Assembly: GCF_000378145.1 (NCBI RefSeq)
Contig: NZ_KB899295.1
Span: 1-64,000 of the forward strand
Direction: 5' to 3'
DNA: 64,000 bases
Source of the DNA: Saccharibacillus kuerlensis DSM 22868
GTDB lineage: Bacteria; Bacillota; Bacilli; Paenibacillales; Paenibacillaceae
Shown: positions 31,008 through 39,773 of the stretch, piece after piece
Layout: each line of letters begins with the position of its first letter
Position numbering within the stretch: position 1 is the first letter of the stretch
The notes under the pieces: generated by a model
What the model was told of the DNA's origin: nothing
Databases searched by the model: none
What the model saw: only the letters and a program-made list of their open reading frames with translations
Translations under genes and position numbers: made by a program

Positions 31008-31282
31008 AACTCGTATTACTTTAAAGGATGATTGATGAAAGATCAAGGGGGAAAAATCGGGATTTTTAAAAAATTGGCATCTGCTGAGTCGGTGTTTAAA
31101 TGTAGAGGGGAAATAGGATCTTCTTATAAGGACAATACCCTGCTGCGCGAATTGCCCTTCCGTTTTCCGGTAATGTTCGGCTGCGAGATGGAGATTCCGA
31201 TGTGCGGCCTGTAGAGCGGAGTCGTGGGGGATTGTAGGGGAACTGTAGTGGGGATTTTGAGATGCTTATAGCGCTCGACCTT

Positions 31283-31470
31283 TTAACGAATCCTGATATC
31301 GCTATTTGTCGTCTTTGGCCCTTTTTTAAAATCTAACGAATCCTCATAACCTTATTCGCCGTAATTTTTATATTTTAGACCGATTTTGCTTCAATAGCGT
31401 GTTTACGATTCGTTAGAATTTATTTAGGCCGTCTGGAGAGGAAATAGCGTGATCAGGATTCGTTAGAATT
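31283..31470. repeat. Four copies of a short intergenic repeat, two in each orientation
   Basis: A unit of form CTAACGAATCCTGATA-CGCTATT occurs forward at about 31283 and 31333 and reverse-complemented ending at about 31416 and 31466 (GCGTG...GATTCGTTAG). The copies are imperfect and about 50 bases apart. The rest of 31008-31500 shows no gene. Confidence 0.65.
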
Positions 31471-31500
31471 TTACAAGTCGGCTAGAGAGGTGGCAGCAAA

Positions 31501-32328
31501 ATGGAAAGAGAGAAACAGTCCGAGAACGCGGAAATGTCTGAGACTTCTCAAAGCATCCAAGAAGCATTTGCAGCAGCCGAAGACATGACAAAGAGATGTG
31601 TACATGTGCTGGGCGATCATGTTGCTGGCGTTTACCTACATGGCTCGCTGGCAATGGGAGGCTTCAATCCGTCTGCGAGCGATATTGATCTGCTAATCGT
31701 ACTGAAGGGACGACCAGAGCGGGGAACGCTGCAGCAGTTAACAAGTGAGACGTTGGATCTGCATCGTCGTCTGCCTGCAGGGCGGGATATTGAGTTTACC
31801 GTAGTCGAGGAGTCGTCGCTGCTGCATTTTGTACATCCTGCGCCCTGCCTCTACCATTACTCGGCTGCGCACCGGGACCGGTACAAGTCTAATCCCGATT
31901 ACATTTGCGGAGACTATGAAGATGCTGATCTTGCGGCTCAAGTCGCAGTGGCTTATGAGCGCGGAATGGTGCTGTACGGTCTGCCGATGCCCGAACTGTA
32001 TCCGCCTATAGCTCGAGAGCATTATCTGCGTTCCATTCTGCACGATACAGCGAATGCAGAAGCGGAGATCGCGGACAGCCCGGTCTACACAGCGCTCAAT
32101 TTGTGCCGGGTGCTGATGTTCCTAACAGAAGGACATCTTGCATCGAAAAAGGAAGGCGGCGAATGGGGGCTGCTATCACTTCCGGATTGGCAGGATGTGA
32201 TTTGGCCATTGCTTGACGTGTACGAAGGAAGGGCGGCGGGGCAGGTGGAAGTTCCGAAGGACCGATTAAGAGCGTTTGCGCGCGATATGAAGGAACGGAT
32301 TCGAGAAGCAGGCGGGAGGGACGTCTGA
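31501..32328 (+). CDS. Nucleotidyltransferase, aminoglycoside adenylyltransferase-like (DUF4111 C-terminus)
   Basis: A 275-residue protein. Its N-terminal nucleotidyltransferase motif reads GVYLHGSLAMGGFNPSASDIDLLIV, giving the GS and DxD metal ligands. The C-terminal half matches the helical DUF4111 domain of ANT(3'')/ANT(9)-type enzymes (TALNLCRVLMFLTEG, EGGEWGLLSLP). Such enzymes adenylate streptomycin or spectinomycin, but many chromosomal relatives have unknown substrates. AGAGAGGTGG precedes the ATG. It is followed within 60 bases by a GNAT gene. Resistance is possible but not shown. Confidence 0.78.
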   Translation: MEREKQSENAEMSETSQSIQEAFAAAEDMTKRCVHVLGDHVAGVYLHGSLAMGGFNPSASDIDLLIVLKGRPERGTLQQLTSETLDLHRRLPAGRDIEFTVVEESSLLHFVHPAPCLYHYSAAHRDRYKSNPDYICGDYEDADLAAQVAVAYERGMVLYGLPMPELYPPIAREHYLRSILHDTANAEAEIADSPVYTALNLCRVLMFLTEGHLASKKEGGEWGLLSLPDWQDVIWPLLDVYEGRAAGQVEVPKDRLRAFARDMKERIREAGGRDV

Positions 32329-32384
32329 CTATGCACTGGAATGCAACTCACTAGTGCAGCAAACTCACGAAGGAGAGATAGACA

Positions 32385-32996
32385 TTGAGAACGAAAGAAA
32401 GTCCCGTGCTGGTCTGCCAACCGGCCGGTTACGAGCACAAAACGGCGCTTCGGCAGCTGCTTGAGCTGTATAAATACGATTTTACCGAATTTGATCCCGA
32501 GGATGTCAACGAGTCCGGCATGTACGAATCCCGCGATCTGGACGCCTATTGGAATGAACCGGGACGCTATCCTTTTCTGCTGCGGGCAGACGGAAAACTG
32601 GCAGGATTCGCACTGATTCGTTTGATTGAAAAGGGGGAAGGAAACAGCGAAAGTAGGCGGCGGGAAAAACACTGTCTTCAGGCTGAACAAGAATCGGCTT
32701 TTCAGACTGAACAGACACACAAATCCCTTCAGGAGACCGCAAGTCAATATGAGATGGTCGAGTTCTTTATCATGAAAAAGTATCGGGGCTGCGGTGTGGG
32801 TCGTCAGGCGGCTTGTGAATTGTTCCGGCAGTTTCCCGGGCGCTGGAAGCTGGGCGTGATGGAAGAGAATGCTCCGGCGCTTTCTTTCTGGCGCAGCGTG
32901 ATCGGTTCCTGTGAATCGGCAGTCGACTTGATTGAAACGAGGGAGACCGATTGGGACGGTCCTGTGTTGAGGTTCGAGAGCCAAGGTTCGGTTTGA
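32385..32996 (+). CDS. GNAT-family acetyltransferase with a charged insertion
   Basis: A 203-residue protein with the GNAT fold: FLLRADGKLAGFALIRLIEKG, then YEMVEFFIMKKYRGCGVGRQAACELF (acetyl-CoA loop GCGVGRQ), and ENAPALSFWRSVI. Residues about 84-118, rich in Glu, Gln, Arg and Ser, interrupt the domain between two strands and look like a disordered insertion. The start is TTG with AAGGAGA 8 bases upstream. The substrate is unknown. Confidence 0.78.
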   Translation: MRTKESPVLVCQPAGYEHKTALRQLLELYKYDFTEFDPEDVNESGMYESRDLDAYWNEPGRYPFLLRADGKLAGFALIRLIEKGEGNSESRRREKHCLQAEQESAFQTEQTHKSLQETASQYEMVEFFIMKKYRGCGVGRQAACELFRQFPGRWKLGVMEENAPALSFWRSVIGSCESAVDLIETRETDWDGPVLRFESQGSV

Positions 32997-32999
32997 TAA

Positions 33000-33355
33000 G
33001 GTTTATTGAGGTGTGAGTAAAAAGTGAAAAGTAAAAAGTCTCAATAAAAGGCTTAATGACGTAGAAAAAGGCGTAATGACATAGAACAGCAGCAATGAAT
33101 GGCGGCAGAAAGCAGGGAAAGATAAAGAAGCAGCACCGAACGGTATGAAGTGGTAGAGAAGATGCACAGCAGGAAGGAGGGAGGGAAGGAAGGAACAGCG
33201 CGAGAAACAAAAATCAACAGCCCGTAAGTAAAGGGAAAAAGGGAACGGCCGATTTTTCATCTGCCGCAGCTCGTTTCTTTGGCGTTTTGACTGTAGGCAG
33301 TCTATAATCATAGATGGAAATGGAGTCCAAAACAACGAAACGGCAGGGGAACAGC
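33000..33355. other. Purine-rich intergenic stretch before murI
   Basis: No gene supported. The plus strand is strongly purine-rich (for example GGAAGGAGGGAGGGAAGGAAGG near 33173-33196, in part), and a short direct repeat AAAAGGCTTAATGACGTAG / AAAAGGCGTAATGACATAG lies at 33046-33084. TTGACT (33287-33292) and TATAAT (33303-33308) are too close for a standard promoter. Confidence 0.45.
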
Positions 33356-34129
33356 ATGAGCATTGCTTTTTTCGACTCGGGAATCGGAGGACTGACCGTT
33401 CTGCGCGAAGCGGTTCGCCAGCTTCCGAACGAGGATTTTATTTTTTTCGCGGATACGCTGCACGTCCCTTACGGACCGAAGACCAAGCAGCAGGTGACAG
33501 ACTATGTGTGTGAAGCCGCGCAGCGCATTCTGGGCGAGAGCGTCGAGGCACTGGTGATCGCCTGCAATACGGCAACCAGCGTGGCGGCGGCCGAACTGCG
33601 CCAAACGTATGACGTTCCCGTGATCGGCATGGAACCTGCGGTGAAGCCGGCGGTCGAGATGAACGGGGCCAGCGGACGCCGTGTATTGGTGCTGGCGACG
33701 GAGCTGACGCTCAGTCAAGCCAAATATATGGAGCTGGTGTCGCGCGTCGACGATCACGGAATTGTAGATTCGCTGCCCATGCCGGAGCTGGTGGATCATT
33801 GCGAGCGGTTGAACTTCGATCCGGAGGAATTGAGCGCTTATTTTCGGGGGGAATTCGCGAAATTCGATCTAAATGAATATGGTACGGTCGTGCTTGGCTG
33901 TACGCATTATCCCTATTACACGCAGCTGCTGGAGCAAATTCTGCCTGCACATATCCGAGTTATCGACGGAAGTGTCGGTACGGTGCGCAGATTGGCAGGA
34001 ATTCTGAATGAACGCGGCCTTACGGGCGAGGGAAGCGGCAAAGTAAGGTTTATGAACTCTGCAGACGATCCGGCATATAACGAGAAGCTAAGAAGAGCAT
34101 GGGATATTCTGAATGGCCGCGGAACATAG
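33356..34129 (+). CDS. murI: Glutamate racemase
   Basis: Makes D-glutamate for peptidoglycan, 257 residues from ATG 33356, which follows GCAGGGGA at about 6 bases. Seen: FFDSGIGGLTVLREA, FFADTLHVPYG, the first catalytic Cys in VIACNTATS and the second in VLGCTHYPYY. The length is typical. It has its own terminator and appears monocistronic. Confidence 0.94.
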   Translation: MSIAFFDSGIGGLTVLREAVRQLPNEDFIFFADTLHVPYGPKTKQQVTDYVCEAAQRILGESVEALVIACNTATSVAAAELRQTYDVPVIGMEPAVKPAVEMNGASGRRVLVLATELTLSQAKYMELVSRVDDHGIVDSLPMPELVDHCERLNFDPEELSAYFRGEFAKFDLNEYGTVVLGCTHYPYYTQLLEQILPAHIRVIDGSVGTVRRLAGILNERGLTGEGSGKVRFMNSADDPAYNEKLRRAWDILNGRGT

Positions 34130-34188
34130 TCTAAACAACCACAAACAATAATCGAAACAACCGCGAATAATAAGCAAAAAGAAAGACA

Positions 34189-34220
34189 GGGAACCCGAGC
34201 AGAATGCGGGCTCCTTTTTT
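34189..34220 (+). terminator. Terminator after murI
   Basis: GGAACCCG (34190-34197) pairs with CGGGCTCC (34207-34214) with one mismatch, followed by TTTTTT. Confidence 0.75.
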
Positions 34221-34403
34221 GTTTGTCTGCCTTTTTGAACAGAGGAAATTCGATAAGTTTAAACCTTAAATTTTTTGCTGAAAAGTTCGAAAAAAAGTTA
34301 AGCAAAGGGGTGTTTTTTGCCGATAAAAAAGCTGTAGCTTAACGGAAGTTTTCGACGTCAATTATCCCCAAGAAAAAAACCTAAAATCAGGCAAAAATAA
34401 ATC

Positions 34404-34433
34404 TTTACACGGAGTGTCAGAAGGGGTTAATAT
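34404..34433 (+). promoter_or_regulatory. Candidate promoter of the small membrane protein gene
   Basis: -35 TTTACA (34404-34409) and -10 TAATAT (34428-34433), spacing 18. The resulting leader of about 190 bases contains a hairpin GAATTTCC/GGGAATTC near 34528-34547. The remainder of 34221-34403 is AT-rich with no gene. Confidence 0.5.
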
Positions 34434-34631
34434 ACGATTCATAAAGCAGTACGCGCACTCTTCAAAAAGGTCCGGCGCACCAGCTTATTGCGGGTTTTTT
34501 CCACTAGGGAATCCGTATTCCGGCACCGAATTTCCGAATGGGAATTCAAGGTTCCGACATGCCGCTTTACGTTTCAAAACAAGGCAAGTTTGCAAGTCAT
34601 CCAGATTCAATATCAGCGAGGAGGAAAGCGC

Positions 34632-34745
34632 ATGTCGGATGCCATGATCATCATGGCCATTCTGATCCTTACGACCGTATCTGCCGGATACATTCTGTGG
34701 ACCGATCGTACCGTTCAGGGCAAACAGCAGCAGCAGCGCCGCTAA
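34632..34745 (+). CDS. Small single-pass membrane protein (37 residues)
   Basis: Begins MSDAMIIMAILILTTVSAGYIL, one hydrophobic helix of about 20 residues, and ends with a short polar tail (TDRTVQGKQQQQRR). A strong GAGGAGG ribosome binding site lies 8-9 bases before the ATG, a promoter candidate lies upstream and a terminator follows within 55 bases. This is good evidence for a real gene despite its size. No family was recognised. It sits between murI and secG. Confidence 0.65.
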   Translation: MSDAMIIMAILILTTVSAGYILWTDRTVQGKQQQQRR

Positions 34746-34795
34746 ACGCACAACCGCCCAAGGTATATTCCCCTTATCGTCAGCGACCCGGTCGC

Positions 34796-34829
34796 GCCGC
34801 GGAAGATTCAGCCGCAGCGCGGCTTTTTT
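34796..34829 (+). terminator. Terminator after the small membrane protein gene
   Basis: GCCGCG (34796-34801) pairs with CGCGGC (34818-34823), followed by TTTTTT. Confidence 0.75.
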
Positions 34830-34993
34830 AATACTCTGCAGGAATAAGGCCCTGTTTTGCTCGATTGTCAAATACCTGGAGCTATGGTAGAATAAAAGTA
34901 CTGTTTTCTTGGAATGGTATTGACGATGTAGCAACTGGTGTTAACCCACTTATATACAGGATACGCTGCTTACGCTTAGGAGGTGGAACTAAA

Positions 34994-35230
34994 ATGGAAA
35001 TCTTTCTGAAAATACTGCTGGTGATTTTTGCTGTCGGTGTGATCACGGTCGTACTGCTTCAAAAAGGAAAAAGCGCAGGTCTTGCCGGCGCCATCTCCGG
35101 CGGCGCGGAGCATCTGTTCGGCAAAACCAAAGCTCGCGGTATGGACTTGGTTCTGGAGCGCATTACCGTTGTGTTGGGAACAGGATTTGTCGTTCTCGCG
35201 CTGATCACTACGGCTGTAACTAACAACTAA
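34994..35230 (+). CDS. secG: Preprotein translocase subunit SecG
   Basis: A 78-residue protein with two transmembrane segments flanking the conserved [24 protein letters not shown]. SecG supports protein export through SecYEG. AGGAGGTGG lies about 6 bases before ATG 34994. It directly precedes rnr-smpB-ssrA, the gene order common in Bacillus, although a terminator separates it from rnr. Confidence 0.95.
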   Translation: MEIFLKILLVIFAVGVITVVLLQKGKSAGLAGAISGGAEHLFGKTKARGMDLVLERITVVLGTGFVVLALITTAVTNN

Positions 35231-35262
35231 CCCAGCGATCAGGGCGGCCTGTCCGCCTGGGG

Positions 35263-35309
35263 AAGCCTTCGTTGATCCTTGGATTCAAGGGATACGAAGG
35301 CTTTTTTGT
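35263..35309 (+). terminator. Terminator after secG
   Basis: AAGCCTTCGT (35263-35272) pairs with ACGAAGGCTT (35294-35303), followed by TTTT. Confidence 0.85.
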
Positions 35310-35553
35310 GTACCGCCGTGGAGCCAAACCCGATAGAGTACGGAGAGAGTTACGGAGCTAGTTGGGATTAAGCAGGCTCCACCACGGGTACTTTTAACGT
35401 ATAATGAATAGTAGAAGTAGAAATGGCGTTTACGCAAACTTGTTGGTGTGTTCGGACGCAGCGGAATTTCAAATATTGATCCCGACTTCCGCTTGTACGT
35501 CCCGCCTGCGGCCTCGTAAGAGATGCCGACTCATCGTTTGCGTATCTGCCAAT

Positions 35554-35613
35554 AGAAGCAAGAGTAGAAGCGAGAATAGAAGCAAAAAAAGAAGCGAAAG
35601 TAGAAGCAAAAAT
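35554..35613. repeat. Five 12-bp tandem repeats upstream of rnr
   Basis: Units AGAAGCAAGAGT, AGAAGCGAGAAT, AGAAGCAAAAAA, AGAAGCGAAAGT and AGAAGCAAAAAT follow each other without gaps. An open frame across it (35404-35673) would encode Ser/Arg/Lys repeats but has no ribosome binding site. The 35310-35684 spacer otherwise holds no gene. Confidence 0.75.
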
Positions 35614-35684
35614 TCGAGCATTCGCGACCTGCATGCCGGCCGGGCGGTCTGTGGGCAGCCGGAGCCATTTTAGAGGTGATTATG

Positions 35685-38600
35685 ATGATAACGGAAGATA
35701 TGCTGCTGGGCTTCATGCGCGAGAACGCGTACAAACCAATGACCTATCAAGAACTGGAACAGCACTTTGGCATTGAAGATGCGGAAGTGTTCCGGGAATT
35801 CATGAAGATGTTGAACGCACTGGAGGAATCGGGCCAGATCGTCCTGACGCGAACCCAACGTTACGGTGTTCCGGAGCGTATGGACCTGCTGCGCGGACGG
35901 CTGCAGACGCATGCCAAAGGCTTCGGCTTCCTCATTCCCGAAGACCGCGAGCATGCTGATGTGTACATCAACGCGAACGATATGCTGAGCGCGATGAACG
36001 GCGATACGGTGCTTGTACGCATCGCGTCGCGCCGTTCTTCGAACGGACGGATGGAAGGCGAAGTGGTACGGGTCGTCAAACGCGCCGTTACGCAGATTGT
36101 TGGCACGTATCAGGACGAGGAATCGTTTGGCTTTGTGCTGCCGGACGACAAGCGCATTACGCGCGACGTCTTCATTCCGGCGGGCCGCGCAGGCGGTGCG
36201 CTGAACGGACAGAAAGTCGTCGTCAGCATTATCGCCTATCCGGAAGGCCGCTCGGCGGCACAGGGCGAAGTGATCGAAGTGTTGGGATACAATACCGATC
36301 CGGGCGTCGACATTCTCTCGATCATCCGCAAGCATCAGCTGCCGGAATCGTTCCCTGAAGAAGTGCTGGCCGAAGCGGAAGCTGCGCCGGAAACGATTTC
36401 CGATGAGGAAATCAACAGTCAGGGACGCCGCGATCTGCGCCATAAGCAGATTGTGACCATTGACGGCGAAGACGCCAAGGATCTCGATGACGCGGTTAAC
36501 GTAGAGCGTTTGGAAAACGGCAACTATGTGCTGGGCGTGCATATCGCGGACGTCGGCTACTATGTTAAGGAAGGTTCCCAGCTCGATCAGGAAGCTTATA
36601 ACCGAGGCAGCAGCGTGTACTTGGTAGACCGGGTTATCCCGATGCTGCCGCCGCGCCTGTCCAACGGGATCTGCAGCTTGAATCCACGTGTGGACCGTCT
36701 GACCCTGTCATGCGAGATGGAATTCGACGCGTCGATGAAGGTCGTCCGCTATGAAATTTTCAAAAGCGTGATCAAGACCGTCGAGCGGATGACTTACAAA
36801 AACGTGCGCCGCATTCTGGAAGAAGAAGATCCGGAGCTGCTGGAGCGGTACGGTTATCTGGTGGATACGTTCCATACGATGCGCGATCTTGCGCTGAAGC
36901 TGAACGGACGCCGCATGAAGCGCGGCGCAGTAGACTTTGATTTCGACGAAGCAAAAGTGCTGCTCGATGATGAGGGCAAAGCGATCGACATCGTCAAACG
37001 CGAGCGTACCATTGCGGAACGGATCATCGAAGAGTTCATGCTGGCGGCGAACGAGACGGTAGCGGAACATTTCAGCAGAGCCAAAGTTCCGTTCCTGTAC
37101 CGGATTCACGAAGATCCTGCGCAGGAGAAGCTGGAAGCATTTGCGGCATTTGCGGCGAACCTGGGCTATCAGGTCAAAGGAACGCGCGGAGGCACCATCC
37201 AGCCGAGCGAACTGCAGGAGCTGCTGGAAGAAGTACAGGACACGCCGGAGCAGAAAGCGATCAGCACCCTGCTGCTGCGTTCGATGAAGCAGGCGAAGTA
37301 CGATTCGGCCAATCTGGGTCACTTTGGCCTGGCGGCGGAGTTCTATACGCACTTCACATCGCCGATTCGCCGTTATCCCGATCTGGCGATTCACCGCGTG
37401 ATCGGCGAATGGCTGGAGAACGGTGGTAAGCTGACTGCGCAGCGTGAAGAGAGTCTGTCGGCACGCATGCCGGATTATGCGCAGCAGTCGTCGATCCGCG
37501 AGCGCGTGGCGGTTGATGCCGAGCGCGATACGGATCAGCTGAAAAAAGCGGAGTACATGCTGGATAAGGTTGGCGAGACGTTTGAAGGCGTCATCGGCAG
37601 CGTAACGAGCTTCGGCTTGTTCGTCGAACTGGAAAACACGGTCGAAGGTCTGATCCATATCAGCAACCTGACCGATGATTACTACCACTTCGATGAAACC
37701 CGGATGACACTCGTCGGCGAACGGACGTCGCGTATTTTCCGTATCGGCGACATTGTCGAAATTCGCGTGTCGAAAGTTAGCATGGAAGAGCATACGATCG
37801 ACTTCGAACTGGTCGACATGAAGAAGAGCAGCTTCCGCGGAGGTCGCGGCGGCGGACGCCGGAACGAAGGATCATCGGGCGACTCGTTCAAGCGCGGCCA
37901 GGGCGGCCGAGGCGACAAGACCGGCAAAGAGAAGTTTGGTAAAGACAAAGGCAAGGGTAAAGGCAAGGGCAAGAAAAAGCCGGAAGTATTCCGTCCGGCC
38001 GAAGCGGCGGCCAGTACGCCTGCGCCTGCAGCCGGTGCAGCAGAAGCCGGTACTCGTACCGGCAGCCAAAGCGGCCGTTCGCGCAAGCGCAAAGGCAAAG
38101 GTAAGGGCGGAAACGCCGAAGGCAGCGGCACGGTGAATGCGGCTGTGCCGGCAGTATCAAGCGGCGGCGAAGCGCCGGCTCCTGCTTCCGGCAGAAACCG
38201 GAAGCGTAAAGGCAAAGGCGGCGGCCAGTCCACTGGCGCAGCCGGCGCTAAGGGCGGCATGGAGCCGCGTCAAGGCGGCGGAGACGGCGGCTGGGCATTC
38301 GACGGCGTTCCGACCGAAGGCGGCGGACAAGCCGGCAAAGAGCCGCGTCAAGGCAAGCGCAGCGGCGCTGGAGAAGGCGCGTCTCGCGGCGAAGCCGGTG
38401 CCGAGCCGCGCCAAGCACGCAAAGGCGGCATTCAGATCGAAGCCAGCCAGGGCGGCGGAGACGGCGTTCGTGAGCCGGGCAAAGGCAAGTTTGGCTTCGG
38501 TTCCGGTACGGGCGGTTATGGCGGCGAGACGGCAACGTTCTCGCGCAACGGCAACGAGCGTCCGAACGGCTCCAAAGGCGGACGTTCCGGCGGCGGTGGC

Positions 38601-38690
38601 CGTTCAGGTTCTGCCGGCGGCGGCAGACCGAAGAAAGACGGCGGCCCGAAGAATCCAGGCGGAGCTTCGGAACGGAACAATAAAGAATAA
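35685..38690 (+). CDS. rnr: Ribonuclease R with a very long Gly/Lys/Arg-rich tail
   Basis: 3'-5' exoribonuclease of the RNB family that degrades structured RNA and works with SmpB-tmRNA. Domain order: N-terminal helix-turn-helix/cold-shock region (GRLQTHAKGFGFLIPED), RNB catalytic domain with DGEDAKDLDDAVNVE, and S1 domain VIGSVTSFGLFVELENTVEGL. The S1 domain ends near residue 710. The remaining about 290 residues are low-complexity: RGGRGGGRR, GKDKGKGKGKGKKK, two KRKGKGK-type clusters, three EPRQ motifs and a final GGRSGGGGRSGSAGGGR. This makes 1001 residues where Bacillus RNase R has roughly 780. The frame is continuous. ATG 35685 has AGAGGTG 6 bases upstream. Confidence 0.93.
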   Translation: MITEDMLLGFMRENAYKPMTYQELEQHFGIEDAEVFREFMKMLNALEESGQIVLTRTQRYGVPERMDLLRGRLQTHAKGFGFLIPEDREHADVYINANDMLSAMNGDTVLVRIASRRSSNGRMEGEVVRVVKRAVTQIVGTYQDEESFGFVLPDDKRITRDVFIPAGRAGGALNGQKVVVSIIAYPEGRSAAQGEVIEVLGYNTDPGVDILSIIRKHQLPESFPEEVLAEAEAAPETISDEEINSQGRRDLRHKQIVTIDGEDAKDLDDAVNVERLENGNYVLGVHIADVGYYVKEGSQLDQEAYNRGSSVYLVDRVIPMLPPRLSNGICSLNPRVDRLTLSCEMEFDASMKVVRYEIFKSVIKTVERMTYKNVRRILEEEDPELLERYGYLVDTFHTMRDLALKLNGRRMKRGAVDFDFDEAKVLLDDEGKAIDIVKRERTIAERIIEEFMLAANETVAEHFSRAKVPFLYRIHEDPAQEKLEAFAAFAANLGYQVKGTRGGTIQPSELQELLEEVQDTPEQKAISTLLLRSMKQAKYDSANLGHFGLAAEFYTHFTSPIRRYPDLAIHRVIGEWLENGGKLTAQREESLSARMPDYAQQSSIRERVAVDAERDTDQLKKAEYMLDKVGETFEGVIGSVTSFGLFVELENTVEGLIHISNLTDDYYHFDETRMTLVGERTSRIFRIGDIVEIRVSKVSMEEHTIDFELVDMKKSSFRGGRGGGRRNEGSSGDSFKRGQGGRGDKTGKEKFGKDKGKGKGKGKKKPEVFRPAEAAASTPAPAAGAAEAGTRTGSQSGRSRKRKGKGKGGNAEGSGTVNAAVPAVSSGGEAPAPASGRNRKRKGKGGGQSTGAAGAKGGMEPRQGGGDGGWAFDGVPTEGGGQAGKEPRQGKRSGAGEGASRGEAGAEPRQARKGGIQIEASQGGGDGVREPGKGKFGFGSGTGGYGGETATFSRNGNERPNGSKGGRSGGGGRSGSAGGGRPKKDGGPKNPGGASERNNKE

Positions 38691-38843
38691 GTGCTGAGTA
38701 GAACGGCGAGCTGCGATCAGATTCTTACGGATCTTATATCCGTTGGAATCTGAAGAGCGTCTAGCGCCGTTCTCTTACCTTTTCAAATTGCTATTGTTGC
38801 AATCCATATAATACTTGGAAGCGAAATCAAGGGGGTGCAAGAC

Positions 38844-39317
38844 ATGCCTAAAAATACTGAGCAGGGCAAAGTGCTGGCTCAAAATAAAAAGGCGTCCCAC
38901 GACTATTTCATCGAAGATACGTATGAAGCGGGGCTCGTGCTGACGGGGACAGAGATCAAGTCACTGCGCAAAGCCAAAGCAAATATCGGCGACGCGTTCG
39001 CAACGATCCGGGGCGGCGAAGCCTTTGTTCATAATATGCATATCAGCCCGTTCGAGCAGGGTAACCGGAACAATCCGGAAGACCCGACGCGCACGCGCAA
39101 GCTGCTGCTGCACAAGCAGCAGATCCGCAAGCTGATCGGTCAGGCCAAGCAGGAAGGCTACACGATCGTCCCGCTCAAGGTCTATGTGCGCAACGGCTAT
39201 GCCAAGCTGCTGATCGGCCTCGGCCGCGGCAAGAAGCAGCACGACAAGCGCGATACACTCGCCAAGCGTGATGCTCAGCGCGATATCCAGCGCGCGCTGA
39301 AGTCACGTCAGCGGTAA
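38844..39317 (+). CDS. smpB: SsrA-binding protein
   Basis: Binds tmRNA and delivers it to stalled ribosomes, 157 residues. Seen: [24 protein letters not shown] (in part), [18 protein letters not shown], and the basic C-terminal tail [23 protein letters not shown], in part, which enters the ribosomal decoding path. ATG 38844 follows AAGGGGG at 8 bases; the GTG at 38835 lies inside the ribosome binding site. It lies between rnr and ssrA, its functional partners. Confidence 0.96.
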   Translation: MPKNTEQGKVLAQNKKASHDYFIEDTYEAGLVLTGTEIKSLRKAKANIGDAFATIRGGEAFVHNMHISPFEQGNRNNPEDPTRTRKLLLHKQQIRKLIGQAKQEGYTIVPLKVYVRNGYAKLLIGLGRGKKQHDKRDTLAKRDAQRDIQRALKSRQR

Positions 39318-39513
39318 GGCAGCAGGGCGGAGACACAGCGGATTGAATCGGAGCGCGCCGTGGAGTAGAACAGCAAACGAGCAGGGTGAAAATAGCTGCG
39401 GCTGTTAACCCAAAGCTGCGTAAGCTGAAGTCGTATACGGTGCTCAATCTATGTAAGATCAATCTGCATATGATTGATCTGTTGGCCGTAAAACCAACCT
39501 ATGTAATCGAAAG

Positions 39514-39551
39514 AGAGAACGGCTGCGCGATGCGTCGGCCGTTCTCTTTTT
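39514..39551 (+). terminator. Terminator after smpB
   Basis: AGAGAACGGC (39514-39523) pairs with GCCGTTCTCT (39538-39547), followed by TTTTTATTTTT. It lies about 200 bases after the smpB stop; the stretch between shows nothing else. Confidence 0.85.
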
Positions 39552-39625
39552 ATTTTTCAGCCTATTCTCGCTGTCTTGTTTAACGGGTTTTTTCTACGGG
39601 TAATATACCGTTACATCGTCAGATG

Positions 39626-39634
39626 TGGTACAAT
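39626..39634 (+). promoter_or_regulatory. Extended -10 promoter before ssrA
   Basis: TGG precedes TACAAT (39629-39634), an extended -10 form, about 140 bases before the mature tmRNA end. The 39640-39773 stretch would then be a removed 5' leader. Confidence 0.5.
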
Positions 39635-39773
39635 ATAAGTCTGTGGGGAACATGTGACTCTTCCTGCAGCGATCTTCGTCTTTTATGGAGGGACGAATGA
39701 TCGGTACGAACTTTAGGATGACCAGACGTGACTCAACCCGAGTCTCATTGATCCGGAAGTTCCCTTTTAATAA

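Noticed and set aside
31501-32328. Acquired antibiotic-resistance gene
   Set aside because: The nucleotidyltransferase resembles aminoglycoside adenylyltransferases, but composition is chromosomal and no mobile element is adjacent; resistance is not supported.
33287-33308. TTGACT and TATAAT before murI as a sigma-A promoter
   Set aside because: Only 10 bases separate the two hexamers; 16-18 are needed.
35404-35673. Open frame with Ser/Arg/Lys repeats before rnr
   Set aside because: No ribosome binding site; the repeat pattern follows from the 12-bp DNA array.
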